Positions 8,525-19,918 of a stretch of 36,078 nt of DNA are shown here, piece by piece. The notes under the pieces are model-generated. The model was not told the DNA's origin. It saw only the letters and a list, made by a program, of their open reading frames with translations, and did no database searches. This stretch comes from Pelomyxa schiedti (Eukaryota > Evosea > Pelobiontida > Pelomyxidae), in NCBI GenBank assembly GCA_020536535.1, contig JAHLWZ010000968.1:1-36078 (forward strand), given 5' to 3'. A program made the position numbers and the translations under genes. Numbering within the stretch: position 1 is the first letter of the stretch; each line of letters starts with the position of its first letter.

Positions 8525-11500
8525 ATGTTTACGGCGGACGACTTCCCCGTCCACGACAACGACATCGACGGCGAGGCTTTCGACGATGGCACCTCCCATA
8601 ATAGCCCCAAGCAGGGGCTCTTGATGCCAGAGCCGAGTCCCGCTGATTCTGGCGACACCCATAATGGCGATGATGCCGACGGGGAGCACCAACAACCACC
8701 ACAAATTGACACTACGTCATCAACGGTAACAGCAAAACCAACAACAACAGCAACCAACAAACCAACCCATAATGTAAAAACAACAAAACCAGTGGGTGGT
8801 GGCGGCGGCACAACTTCCCCATTAAAACAACAACAACCGCAGCAGAATCAAAGTCAACAGCAACAACTGCTACAGCAACTTCTACGTAGAGAAAATGCAG
8901 CATCTGCTGTGACCAATAGTCCCAGCCCAGTGTCATCACCGCAGCAGATTCACCGAAGCCCGGCGGCCCGGCCCCAGGGGGCGGCTAATGTGAGCGGCGG
9001 TACTTATGGGTCTGGTGTCACAGGGAGGCAAGGGGGTCTGGTTGCTGCATCGAGCAACTACTACTACCCTGTCACTGTGGTCAATTCTGCACTGAGTGTC
9101 ATAAGCAGGGAGGAACTGGAATCTAGGCTCATTGATGTGAAGGATGACAACACTACGTTGAAGAAGTCTTTGCGGGCTCAGGAGGAGCGAATAAAACAGT
9201 GTGTGGAATTCCCTTTACTTTCGGTGTTAATGGGATCGTTCAAGGCTCACTGCCAAGTTGATTCATGTGACGGACGACTCGAGGAAACCTGGGAGAGGTA
9301 CACTGTGTGCCCAGGTACTGGGCGAAATCGTCTAATGACACGTACTAATACAGAGCGGAAACTTGATAACCTCGAGATGGAAATCGATGATTTGCGAGCC
9401 AACTTACTGGCATCAACAAAACAAAATGAAGCTCTCAAAAACAAAGTACCAATAGCCGGCTTTTCCAACTCACTAAAGGTCTAATACAGCTGCAACTGGA
9501 ACGACTCACCAAGCCACGTTCAAAGTTAAACCGCAATGGTGCTTATCACTACATTACATCTAGAGTTGATACCGGCAGACCACCACACCCTTCAGCACCT
9601 CGGCCAATGGGGCGAGCATCAGTGAGCTTCTATATCCTAAATACATTTTTTCTAATCTGTTTGTTAGAACGCCAAAACTTTGATTCCCCTGATGACTGGC
9701 CCGAGGTTGAGTTTGACATTTTACACCTTTTCTCACCAAACTATAGTCCCTCACCACCACGACCAGCAACTCAACCACTTTTCATGATCAATATGAACGA
9801 TGCTCTCACAAATGTTCCCCGGCAATCACCGGAAGAGAACGACTTCAGAACGCAAACAAGTGAAAGTGAGCCCTGTTCAAGTGATGACAATGACACTAAA
9901 AAACACAGTCAATATGCTGCAGAGAAAGTAACCCCAGAAAGATTAATTGAGTTTGCTCCTATCCTCCATTGATTACCTGTAACACAACCTTCTAGGTTAC
10001 TCAAAGGTAACCCTGGATACGACCTGGAGAATATAGATGCCCACTCTTTGTATCTTCTCTATCTTTGGGATCTTTTTTGTTGTTAACCCATCGCAGGCAT
10101 GACGCTCTACGGCATTTAGTGCAACAGTACACAGGAAATGGTACTGCTGACCTGGATCAAGTGAAATACAAGTAATACTCTGTACCAGGAACCAATTAAC
10201 TAATATACCACAGAGAAGAAATACAACGTCTTCAAAGTATGCTCATATCAGCCCAAGAAGAAGTGAAAACTACACAAGATTTGTTGCAAAAAAAACAGTT
10301 TGTTCACTCTTCCATTTCCTCTCTGATTACTGTGCATAGAAAGACTTTCACTGACGACATGCAAGCTCTCCAACAGGCCCAGAACGACATCACGGAGTTG
10401 ACTGCTCAAAATAGGACTCTTCAAAGTAATGTATATATACCGACTGCCATTTGTTGGCATCCACCAATTTGATGTGTAGAATGAATTCCTCAAGAAGTCT
10501 CTTGAAGCTGTCAAAGATGCACATACTAAGCTCATGTCACAATTCAATGAAGTGAATGGCTCTCTCCTGGAAGTACTTCTGTCATTTCCCCTTCTTCTTC
10601 TTATTTTTACAGGAAAAAACAAAATCACGGATCAATGAGGCGCAAACAAAGGAAAGAATAAGAAACCAAGAGACATCTAGCCAAGAGGTACCATTGTTGA
10701 CTTAGCCAATACCTACTTTTCTCTTCACAGCTGCACCAAATAATCGAGCAGCTGAAAGAAGAAAAAGCACAGCTCCAGGACATTGTGAACAAAGTTAGTT
10801 TCATCTGAAATTGAAAATCTCACTTTTTCCCTTTGCAGCACCTCCACACCGGAACTCAGAAAGATTCCGCCATTGACGAGGAGCGAACCCACCTTCTATC
10901 TAGGATATCACAGCTTGAAGAACGGCTTTCTCATACTGGTCAGAGTGCCACAAACTTTGTCAATCAACAATGCGATACGCTGACAGGAAATCTCACTTCT
11001 TTGTCAAGTAAGCACGTGAGTTTATAACGTATTTCTTATTTTGATGTAGAAGAGATGCAAGAACTAAGAGAAAGAAATAAGGATCTTGTTGCCGAACTTT
11101 CAATAGCCCAAAGCCAACTTGAGGTAGCAGCCAAAATCTCTCTGGAATTCTTTATTGATCCAAAAAATGGAACTACAAGAAAAGGCCAGCCAAAATAAAC
11201 TGAAGGAAATTGCGGATCAATCGTCAACATCAGCACAGCACGAAGAGGTTTTTTTTACCAGCAATGTACATCGGGTCTTATACTCTCGACCAGACTAAGC
11301 GGGAGCTTGAGAGATCACAAATTGATTGCCAACAGCTAGCCCAAGATTTACAAACGTCCAGAACTTTACTTGAGCTGCAACAAAGTAGAATATTACTTCC
11401 GATGATAATTTTATTTTCCCATTAGGTCTGAATCTCAAACTAAAGAAAGAAGTTGAACAGCCTGCCTCTATGGTAAACGAAAACTCACTGGAATCAAAAA

Positions 11501-13744
11501 AAGATTCAGGTAGCCCAACATTCCGACTGTCGAACTAACTTAAGTTTTTTTCAGTGCCCCAAGTCATCACTGACCAGTCACAGCTCAACCTCAAACCAAG
11601 TTTTTGCCGCGAATTCACAATCTTCTACTAAATTACACATAGCTGAGAATGCTCTTGAGATCACTATTATTGCAGTTGACTTCTCTGCGGCTTCTGCTGC
11701 CTTCCTGGTATTGGATTTTTTTGAACATCAAACTGTTATCACTCCCTTACTCTGTGCTGGTGCCAAGCCCAACTTCACCATATGGTATTTTTTCCACATT
11801 ACTTTTTTCTAATGAATAGCCATTAGTTTTAAAACCCAAGTTGATCAATTTTTCCTGTATTACCTCAAATCTTCCTCGGTTCTCATGGAGCTCTACTCGT
11901 ATATGGGAGGCTCTTTCTCATTGACTGGATTAAGGTCTGCTGTGCTACTCAGATTTAATTTCTCACGTATCAAGTTCTTTGAGTTTCTCAGCACTTGTGG
12001 ATGAGGGTATTAGTTCCAAGGCTATATCATCAAGAGCGGACTTTATTAGTGCAAATGACAAGGTGACAATCATGCAACCTCCACATAAATATTAATCCGA
12101 TTACTAAGAGGTCCATGATTGGATCTGTCAACTTTTCTGTCAGAATGGTTCATTCTATGGCCGATCAGGTTCGCTTCAAAATGTATACGTTAGTAACTAA
12201 ATATTGCCAGATTAGAAGCATACCTACCGGGGAGATGACTCAATTGTGTGCCTCACCTTTTATATCATTTCATTTATCCACTTAGTGGGGGAGGCACAGC
12301 AGGCATATTACAGAAAAATGTGTTAGTTGTTCAAGTTCTTTCATGCCAGTCATTACCTAATACCATTGCTGGACCGCCGTCAACCTTTGTTCACTACCAA
12401 TTGTTTAAATTTCCTGATTCTTTGACAGCAAGTTCCCCGATAGCCACATTTGCACTCTAACACTTTCAGGAAGTAATACCCAGAGCATCAAATCCAAAGT
12501 TCAACCACGAAGAGAAATTCTGTCTCATGGTCACTGACCAGCTCGAGCATTACTTTCTCACCGAAAATGTACAGTGGAAGTATCAGCGCTTTACATACTA
12601 ATATCAATGAAGATTGAATTCACAGTCATAGATGACCAAGATCCACATGGTGATGCTTATCTGGGTATTGCGATTGTTCCCCTTTCACCATTGGCAACAG
12701 GACACTCTCAAGAAAATAGCTTCCCTTTGAAGGTAACTTATGTTCTCATCTTTTTATAACCGAAATGCAAGTCTATCGATGGGCACACCTGCGGAAATAT
12801 CGATGTAAATATTCACTGGATGTATCCGTGGGAGTCTCAGGTTGGGCTTCTCTCATTCCATTGTCCTTCTAACTTCCCAAAGGTAGATGCTCAGGAAAAC
12901 TTCCCAATCAAGGAGCAATCTAGAAGTGACCAGGAGAGACTAGCCATCACAACTGCCACCTCGACTGTAGAAACTCTTCACTCTCGTTGTTTCTTTGACA
13001 GTACTCGCAGGCCAAGATTACTGCTGTCACACACCCACGCCAACAACAGCAGCATGTGATAGACAAAAAGAAACAGCAGCTGCTGAAATTCGTTGGCGTA
13101 TCAATTGTAATTACTGTATCAAAGCTCGAATACATACCCACACCATCTTCTGCAAGAGCAACATCCACCCCAGCTTATGACACATCAGCAGATAAGGTGG
13201 CCGTAACAGTACACTTCTTGCGGGTGGATTCCGATATAATTACTCAATGGAGACCGCTTTCCGATGGTCCCATATTCAATTTTAGCTTCCGGAAAGGTAT
13301 GCTTTCTCCTCCTTCATTTCCTGCGCATCCCCAAACAAACTCTTCTTCCCTCCCTTACTTTTCCATTCAGAATACCCGCTGGATGACCCCGGCAACAGAT
13401 TCAAGTTGATGACCATTATGAGCAGTCACGTTAAATCTGATGCTGACATTGTATTTAACCTTTGCCTATTGAGCCCTTCTTCTAAAGTCAAGGTACGGGA
13501 AATAAACCCAAAAAAAAAATACGAACAGCAAAATATCGCCTCGCCTTGCCAAAATACTCACAATTACAAACAACAAAAGGTGATTGGCAGTGGGGAAGTC
13601 AATCTGCATGACATTGTGGGCACTGGGGCCGACCTTGAAGATCTGGACATTGTGCTCAGTGACATCAACTCTGTACCAGTTGCCCACCTCTGGGTCTCAG
13701 TCTCAGCCCTCGATGCCCTCTCATCACTACCAAACACTCACTGA
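8525..13744 (+). CDS. RPGRIP1L: RPGRIP1L/RPGRIP1-like ciliary transition-zone protein (coiled coil plus C2 domains)
   Basis: A long multi-exon gene with short introns; I did not fix every exon boundary. The first exon (ATG 8525, MFTADDFP) is disordered and Gln/Thr/Pro-rich, then turns into coiled coil (EELESRLIDVKDDNTTLKK). Many small coiled-coil exons follow from about 9350 to 11520. At about 11640-11950 a first C2 domain has the family's FFEHQTVITPLL then PNFT order. A second C2 at about 12230-12735 contains YQLFKFPD, NPKFNHEEKF and VIDDQDPHGDAYLGIAIVPL. The last domain (about 13080-13744) matches the RPGR-interacting C2: SDGPIFNFSFRK, GSGEVNLHDIV, and HLWVSVSALDALSSL at the end. A further in-frame intron (13494-13579 region, GTACGG...AAAAG) is likely. 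In other eukaryotes this protein sits in the transition zone with NPHP4 and RPGR. Its presence implies a flagellated stage. Paralogue A starts only 63 bp downstream. Confidence 0.85.
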
Positions 13745-13807
13745 ATCATTGATCCGGGCAATCATGTTTATTTTCCGTGTCTGTGCTTTCATAGAAAACT
13801 TAAAAAG

Positions 13808-15109
13808 ATGACGGGACACAACGTACCCCCAACCCCCCTTGATGTACTTCCAGATCTGATCGCGACTGGAACCAAATCATGGGAGCAACTGCTGGCCTTC
13901 GCGACGTCGTCACAGGCCCGATGCGGCGCGCGCAGCCCCGCGCGCACGTTCACGTCGGCGGCGGCCACATCGCCATTGTGGGACTGGTGCCTCACACTCA
14001 CCGAGGTGACCTTTGGAATTTGTGTGTCAGTAACCCATAATGGTAATGGTGGTGGTTGTGGTGAATTCAACGTGTACGTGAGGCTTGGTGTCTCAGCAGC
14101 TCTCAACAGTGTCACGTGGATAGACAAGCCAATCAGGTGCGCGCTCCCACAATGTGATCGTGGGATGCCTGCCCAAGTTGGTGCACCAGCTATCCTGTTT
14201 AAGGGTGCCGTGGACATCGACCACGTGATCGCAAGCACAATGCGCAAGTGGCCTCCATTTCAATCTCTTGTTGACCTGAGGACCGGGGCCGGCAGAAGCC
14301 TCACCGATGGCGTCATCGATCTGGGCCGTTGCCTTGAAATGGGAGGGAACAGGAAGTGGTGGATGTGCATCAGGGTTGACTGCGAAAGATGGGAGTTGCA
14401 CTTGACTGTGTGCGATCTGCTGTCGGACAGGGAGTGCGGTTCCGTGCCGTGTGGTTTCGTCGAACTGCCAGAAGGTCAAATTTTGGGCTCCGGGCTGCTC
14501 TGCAACAACACGAATCCTGACGAAGCTGTAATGTGTGTTGAGAGTAATGGTAATGTGACTATCATGGTGATTGACGTGGCCAAGACGTATGCAACCAGGA
14601 ACCCAGTTGTGGTGAGCTCTTTCAAGTGGAAAATTCCAGAGGGCTGGCACTTCCACTCTGGTGTTGCACTGAGTGCCTTGGATGGCAAGCATGTACTTTT
14701 TTTTGATGTATCTGCCAGTATTTTCAAGTTTGTGGAGGGTTGCAATTATGGTTATTGTGGACCAGTAGCAGTGTCAACAGATCCAGAGGCCGTGTCACAG
14801 CTGAGTTCAGCACAGCTGTGCATCTCAAAGAGCAACACTGTTGAAATCTGGGATTGCAACAGCAACTCAACAGAACCACTCAGGGTCATTGAGAGAATTC
14901 TACATCCAGACCTCTTAAACCCTCCAGTGATTGCAGAATCAGGGTTCTTGTTCCATCAGAGTGTCAACCAAACAGGTGGAGCACAAGATGGTGATGATGA
15001 TGAACTGAAGGTCACTGACTCGCTTGGGAATGTTGTTGTCACACTCAAAATGCCCCCTGGGTGGTGGCAAACTCCTTATCACGATTTTTCAGTCTCTGGT
15101 TTCATGTGA
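13808..15109 (+). CDS. array family copy A (intronless, unknown function)
   Basis: A single exon of 433 residues (MTGHNVPP...), stop TGA. It shares the full block order of the island family: LPDLIATG near the N-terminus, QLLAFATSSQARCGARSPAR, SPLWDWCLTLTEVTFGIC, a strand-rich core (VYVRLGVSAALNSVTWIDKP, KGAVDIDHVI, GGNRKWWM), TIMVIDVAKTYAT, then SQLSSAQLCIS, VEIWDCNSNSTEPLRVIER, AESGFLFHQ, and LKVTDSLGNVVVTLK before a C-terminal SVSGFM. The last third resembles WD/beta-propeller strands, but the family is unknown to me. It has no signal peptide or membrane segment, so it is probably soluble and intracellular. The copy looks intact. It lacks the basic PTPNKRRR motif seen in D, E and H. Copy B is its closest relative in the window by eye. 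Confidence 0.85.
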   Translation: MTGHNVPPTPLDVLPDLIATGTKSWEQLLAFATSSQARCGARSPARTFTSAAATSPLWDWCLTLTEVTFGICVSVTHNGNGGGCGEFNVYVRLGVSAALNSVTWIDKPIRCALPQCDRGMPAQVGAPAILFKGAVDIDHVIASTMRKWPPFQSLVDLRTGAGRSLTDGVIDLGRCLEMGGNRKWWMCIRVDCERWELHLTVCDLLSDRECGSVPCGFVELPEGQILGSGLLCNNTNPDEAVMCVESNGNVTIMVIDVAKTYATRNPVVVSSFKWKIPEGWHFHSGVALSALDGKHVLFFDVSASIFKFVEGCNYGYCGPVAVSTDPEAVSQLSSAQLCISKSNTVEIWDCNSNSTEPLRVIERILHPDLLNPPVIAESGFLFHQSVNQTGGAQDGDDDELKVTDSLGNVVVTLKMPPGWWQTPYHDFSVSGFM

Positions 15110-15319
15110 GGAAAAAATCACTACTGTTGAGAACTGCCAACTGGTGGGACAAACTCTACACCAGCATCATCAACAACACTGCGGCACACCTCCACAGAGT
15201 TACCACCAACACTGCACCCTAGGGGATGATGGATTCAGGCATCATCCTTTAGATTCTTGTAACTCACCAGTGAACCAATTAAAAGGAAAAAAAAAAAAAA
15301 GCTATTAATAGTTTCAAAG

Positions 15320-15560
15320 ACAACTTCACATGAAGAAAGCTGATTTCCACAGCTGAAATTAGTCTGAAACCTTAAGTGTGCTCCTCCAAAAGACTATCTG
15401 CCATTTTGTGACTTCAGAGTCTCACGAGCAGCTTTATCCCTTTACAACAACGAGAACAAACAAGAAAACCCTTTATTCTCTTCCCTCTCCTCTGTAGGGC
15501 TTATTCTTGAGCCCACAGAAGCTAACAATTTCTTCTATTTGGTACCTCTTGAGTGTCAGT
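15320..15560 (-). pseudogene. relic of the 3' flank or end of an ankyrin-like gene
   Basis: By eye this stretch resembles 17235-17385, the region next to the 3' end of the ankyrin-like gene. Shared landmarks are TTTCCACAG, a conserved CGTCTGAAAC/AGTCTGAAAC block, CTGCCATTT/CTGTGCCATTT and a GGTACC site in a similar context. No intact frame remains. This suggests that an ankyrin-gene neighbour once lay between copies A and B and was mostly deleted. The remaining intergenic DNA (15110-15611) holds an A14 run and no gene. Confidence 0.45.
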
Positions 15561-15611
15561 GAAAAAAATCTTTCAGATTTCATTATCAGTGATTTTTTGT
15601 GATTTTGAGTC

Positions 15612-16955
15612 ATGATGATGACTGAACCCGACTCCTCAGCGCCCGGTGACGTACTTCCAGATCTGATCGCGACTGGAACTAAAGCATGGGAGCAACTGCT
15701 CGCGTTAGCTACGTCGTCACAGGCCCGATGCGGCGCGCGCAGCCCCGCGCGCACGTTCACGTCGTTGTCGGCGGCGGCCACATCGCCATTGTGGGACTGG
15801 TGCCTCATCCTCACCGAGGTGACCTTTGGAATTTGCGTGTCAGTAACCCATAATGGTCACCGTGGCGGTGGTTGTGGCGGGGATTTCAACGTGTACGTGA
15901 GGCTTGGGGTCTCCGCATCACTCAACAGTGTCACGTGGATAGACAAGCCGATCAGGTGCCCACTCCCACAATGCGATGGTGGGATGCCCGCCCAAGTTGG
16001 TGCACCCCCCGCCATCGCCTACAAGGGTGCCGTGGACATCGACCACGTGATTTTAAGCACGGCGTATCAGTGGCCTCCGTCGCAGTCTCTTGTTGACCTG
16101 AGGACAGGGACCGGCAGAAGCCTCACCGATGGCGTCATCGATCTGGACCGTTGCCTTGAAATGGGAGGGAACAGGAGGTGGTGGATGTGCTGCACCGCCC
16201 ACTTTGTTGCTGCTGACCCCGCAAGGCTGCGGCTAAGCTTCACTGTGCGCGATCTGCTGTCGGACAGGGAGGAGTGCAGTTCCGTGCCGTGTGGTTTCGT
16301 AGAACTGCCGGTGGAAGGCACAGTTTGGGGCTCAGGGCTGATCTTCAACAAGACGAATCCTGACGAAGCTCTCGTGTTGGTTGAGATTGGCAGTAACGCA
16401 ACTATCATGGTTGTTGACGTGGCCAAGACGTATGCAACCAAGAACCCTGCTGTGGTGAGCTCTTTCAGGTGGAGCAGGCCAGAGGGCAACCACTTACACC
16501 CTGGTGTTGCAATGAGTGCCTTGGATGGCAAGCATCTCCTTTTTTTTCTGGTATCTGACAGTATTTTCAAGTTTGTGGAGGGTTGTGATTATGGTGATGG
16601 TGGACCAATAGCCTTGTCTACAGATGCAGACTCAGTGTCACAACTGAGTTCGACACAGCTGTGCATCTCAAAGAGCAACACCGTTGAAATCTGGGATTGC
16701 AACAGCAACTCAGCAGAACCACTCAGGGTCATTGAAAGGAATCTCTCTGCCAATCCAGGCCTCTTACACCTACCAGTGATTGCAGAATCTGGGTTCTTGT
16801 TCCATCAGTGTGTCAAGCGAACAGGTGGAGCACAAGATGATTGTAATGATGAACTGAAGGTCACTGACTCACTTGGGAATGTTGTCGTCACACTCAAGGG
16901 GCCTCCTGGCATGCGGCAAACTCTTGCTCAGCGGTCAATCTCTGGTTTCATGTGA
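15612..16955 (+). CDS. array family copy B (intronless, unknown function)
   Basis: A single exon of 447 residues (MMTEPDSSAPGDVLPDLIATG), stop TGA, very close to copy A along its whole length. The 5' third is nearly identical in DNA. Small in-frame insertions and deletions lie in the loop after TFGICVSVTHNG (Gly/His-rich) and around WWMCCTAHF. All family blocks are present: SPLWDWCLILTEVTFGIC, KGAVDIDHVI, TIMVVDVAKTYATKNP, VEIWDCNSNSAEPLRVIER, AESGFLFHQ, LKVTDSLGNVVVTLK, SISGFM. The frame is intact, so it is probably expressed. Function unknown. A candidate AATAAA signal follows 104 bp after the stop. Confidence 0.85.
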   Translation: MMMTEPDSSAPGDVLPDLIATGTKAWEQLLALATSSQARCGARSPARTFTSLSAAATSPLWDWCLILTEVTFGICVSVTHNGHRGGGCGGDFNVYVRLGVSASLNSVTWIDKPIRCPLPQCDGGMPAQVGAPPAIAYKGAVDIDHVILSTAYQWPPSQSLVDLRTGTGRSLTDGVIDLDRCLEMGGNRRWWMCCTAHFVAADPARLRLSFTVRDLLSDREECSSVPCGFVELPVEGTVWGSGLIFNKTNPDEALVLVEIGSNATIMVVDVAKTYATKNPAVVSSFRWSRPEGNHLHPGVAMSALDGKHLLFFLVSDSIFKFVEGCDYGDGGPIALSTDADSVSQLSSTQLCISKSNTVEIWDCNSNSAEPLRVIERNLSANPGLLHLPVIAESGFLFHQCVKRTGGAQDDCNDELKVTDSLGNVVVTLKGPPGMRQTLAQRSISGFM

Positions 16956-17059
16956 GGAGATCGAACAAGGCTGTCGCACACCCACCAACAACAAAAGCCT
17001 GGTAACACACGACGTTCAGAACGAAACCCAGCCCCAAGAAGGGTTTTCGGGGTCTTGTA

Positions 17060-17065
17060 AATAAA
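17060..17065 (+). terminator. candidate polyadenylation signal for copy B
   Basis: AATAAA 104 bp after the TGA of copy B. Single-motif evidence only. Confidence 0.3.
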
Positions 17066-17539
17066 TCAGTGCGTGACAAAAGGACGGCGCGGACGCCATC
17101 GAAAAATTGGATTTTGTGCGTCGTTTTCTCTGCTACGGAGCCTGTGTGTTGGAAACACGCCCCGTCAACCTGTGCTTTTTCGCACACACTGGTGCTTTTT
17201 TCACGCTGTGACTCCCCACAAGAAATGGATTGGACAAGGCTTTTTTTTTTTTTTCATACCAAAGCAGCTTTCCACAGTTGGAACTCGTCTGAAACGTTAA
17301 TGCAACGTCTCCAGAGCTCCGCCAAAAGCCTCTGTGCCATTTCTTCTTCTATGTGGTACCTTCCTAGTGTGTACTCTGCAATGCACGGCAGGTTGCTCAC
17401 TCGAGGCATTATTCTCCAAGTCGTGTCACAGCTCAGTTCTGGGAACTTATTGAGGATCATTCTCCACGTTGAAAGGTACAATCTTCTGTGGCTGTTTGAT
17501 TGTCCCCATTTCATGAACATGTCAACAACCTTGTGTGAC
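17066..17539. other. convergent intergenic region between copy B and the ankyrin-like gene
   Basis: About 470 bp with a T15 run near 17241. A minus-strand open frame of 115 residues (17601-17254) covers part of it and overlaps the end of the ankyrin-like gene in another frame. If the ankyrin gene used a further GT-AG intron (donor in GAGGAG|GTATTT), it would end about 12 codons later near 17465. Part of this region is duplicated in decayed form at 15320-15560. Confidence 0.4.
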
Positions 17540-19736
17540 TTAATTACTGGTGTTTGTGTAAGAGTGAAATACCTCCTCCAAGCAAATCCCAAAATAATCA
17601 ATCAGCCATCCTGCACAACTATTCTTGTTTGACAGAATCAACTGATAAAGCACAACATTGTGGTTTGCCTTGATGTGGCTTGCTGTGAGGTGGTATTGTT
17701 CCGCAAGCCACCTCACTACATCAGAACACAAGAACACAATACGGTCTGAGCTCAGTGCATGTGCAACATCCTCAGAAGAGAAAGGCAACAGAGAGGTGAG
17801 CTCTTTCACAGCACTCAGGCTCCACTGTGCAACGCACTGCAGCAATTTTGCCAAAAGGTATCTTCGTCTGTTGCTGACAAAATTGGAGGGTTGGATGTGA
17901 AAGGCCTTGATGATGAACAGTATGGATTTATGGCGCTTCGCTGTTGCTGCTTGATCAAGAACTTCCAAGGCACTGTCACTGTCAAGCTCAGCAGCAGTCA
18001 GTCGAGCAACAAACCACTCAATTCCCGCCAGTTTTTCCTCACCAAATGTCAGGACTTTGCATATTTCAAGAAGAGCCTTTGCAACGCAACTTGAGCCCTG
18101 AGAGTTGATACCATTCATCACTGAATAAGTTTCCTCAAGCCAGTTGGCAATCCTGGTGTTGTTGCGGGACAGTGAGGAAAGAAGTCCTCGTTTATGGTCT
18201 TCTGGGGAGAGATGGACTTGCGAAGAGACCCACTTGGGGAACTCAACATTGTCACCATAGTTGCAGCATGATGGCTCGAAATCATTGGGAGTTGGCCTGA
18301 ACTTCCTCTCAGAAACAAGCCATGTGGCGAAGTCTAAATCTTGACCAAAGTGGCAGAACATAGACAGGCTGGTGTTTGTCAGTTGTTCTGGGAAAGTTGT
18401 GGCAGCCCAGTGTCTGATTTCACGATTTTTGATGCCAGTAATTGGAAGCACATATGTTTGGGATGACGGATCAAGGTGACTTTTCATCCATTGGCATAGC
18501 TCCAAGGTACTCCTTGGATTACAAAGCACAGGTCTAAACAGTAAACTGGCTGATAAGTAGTCAGTAGGGAATGGTACCTGCCCCAGGAACCACTTGACCA
18601 ATTGAGGGTCTTTCCCCTCACCACATGCCATGGCAAGGTGCAGCGCAGCTTCTGAGGACTCCTGTTGTTGCAGATTTTCTGTCAATCCCGGGAACTTGGT
18701 CAGGATCCATTTGGCAACTTCGAGGTGACCTCCGCTGAGTGCAGCACGTAGGGGCATCAGCATTTCCCAAGGTTGGTTGATACCAAAGGTACTTGTGGCC
18801 CACTGCAGCATCTCGAGGTTACCTGATGAACATACTCTAGTGAGGAGACGGAACTCACCAAAGTACCCAGACTTGACATCCTGCATGAGTTCACTGCCTG
18901 GCCTTCTGTCCCACACAAGTCCAGGGGAGTTCATTCTTCCCACCAAGGCTTCAGGCCTTGGCTCCACGGCATCGCCGCTTTCAAAGAAAGATTTTGCGGC
19001 AGACAAGTGGCCTCCAATACACAGACCAAACATCACACTCATGGTCTCCTTGTGCCTTCTGCTCTTCTTCCTGCAAAGCCATCAAACGTTACAGCAACTA
19101 ATCACTTAATTGTAACACACAAAGCCAATTATTAAATAAATCCAACTCTTGAATATAAACGCAGTATGATTTTTTTGTATTGTATTTCATAAATCTAATA
19201 ATTATTTGTAATATTGGGTGGGTGTGTGCCAGCAAATTATTCTTTTTATTTATTATTTGGATTTTTATTCTTATTTTGACTCTTTTAGCAGCATACCACG
19301 TTCCCCTGCAGTCGATATTCCTCAGCAGCCACGACACGCACCTCGACCGCGGGTCCCCCGTCACGCTCGCCGCCGTCGTCAGCACGTAGTACCGCCCGCT
19401 GTGGCCCACCCCCGCGCACCCCGGCCCCGCCAGCGACGACCACGCCCGCGACGCCACGGCCACGGCCACGCCGCACGCCAGCCCCGACAGCGGCCACACG
19501 CCCTCCCCGACGCCCACGAGCCACGCGCACGCGCCGTAGCGGGAGTACCCGGTGGTGGCGGCCGCGGCGGTAGCGTCGGCCACCAAGACGGGCACCACGT
19601 GCTGCCACACCACCGACGCCACGTGCACAGCCCACGCCAGTGCCCCGCCGCGGGGCCACGATGTGTCGCCCGCCTCCGTCATCATTAGTGCTTTGGCATT
19701 TTGACAGTGCCCGTCGCTCGTCTGCTCCGTAGTCAT
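17540..19736 (-). CDS. ankyrin-repeat-like protein with GC-rich N-terminal exon
   Basis: Two exons, 19736-19297 and 19070-17540, join across a 226-bp GT-AG intron to 1971 nt, 656 residues. The splice gives a clean frame (CRGTW then KKSRRHKETMSVMFGL). The first exon is extremely GC-rich and encodes an Ala/Val-rich region with LACGVAVAVASRAWSSL and RYYVLTTAASVTGD; I know no domain for it. The second exon has degenerate ankyrin-like helix pairs of about 33 residues, such as MFGLCIGGHLSAAKSFFES, RVCSSGNLEMLQWATS, RAALSGGHLEVAKWILTKF and HLAMACGEGKDPQLVKWFL. The repeats weaken towards the C-terminus. A protein-interaction scaffold is the usual role of such repeats; no partner is evident. It sits antisense inside the array and is divergent from copy C, with 182 bp between the starts. 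Confidence 0.8.
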
Positions 19737-19918
19737 CGTCTGACTTTTCTTTTCAGTGAAAATCTGTATTTACCACTCTGGGTCGATTGTGGGTTCAATC
19801 GTTGTGCGACATTGTGTTGACATCAAGACAACAAATTGAGTGTTGAATAAAGTCTTGTGGCGTTTGAGTTGACGCTCCAAGTTGGAAAACGGGTGTAACC
19901 TTTTCATCAAACGGTGAC
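19737..19918. promoter_or_regulatory. divergent promoter region between the ankyrin-like gene and copy C
   Basis: Only 182 bp separate the two start codons, so both promoters must lie here. It contains AATTGAGTGTTGA followed by AGTCTTGTGG (19832-19860), resembling GAAATTGAGTGTTGAG...GGTCTTGTGG upstream of truncated copy F (24570-24602). This may be a shared upstream element of the array family. Confidence 0.4.

Noticed and set aside
17254-17601. 115-codon minus-strand open frame after the ankyrin-like gene as an extra exon
   Set aside because: Splice phases from the preceding exon do not join to this frame. A short alternative ending in another frame fits better, so it was not annotated as a gene.
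19297-19420. possible trypsin-like motif (YVLTTAASVTG) in the ankyrin gene's first exon
   Set aside because: The catalytic His of LTAAHC is absent and no downstream GDSGG motif exists, so the resemblance is too weak to name a protease.
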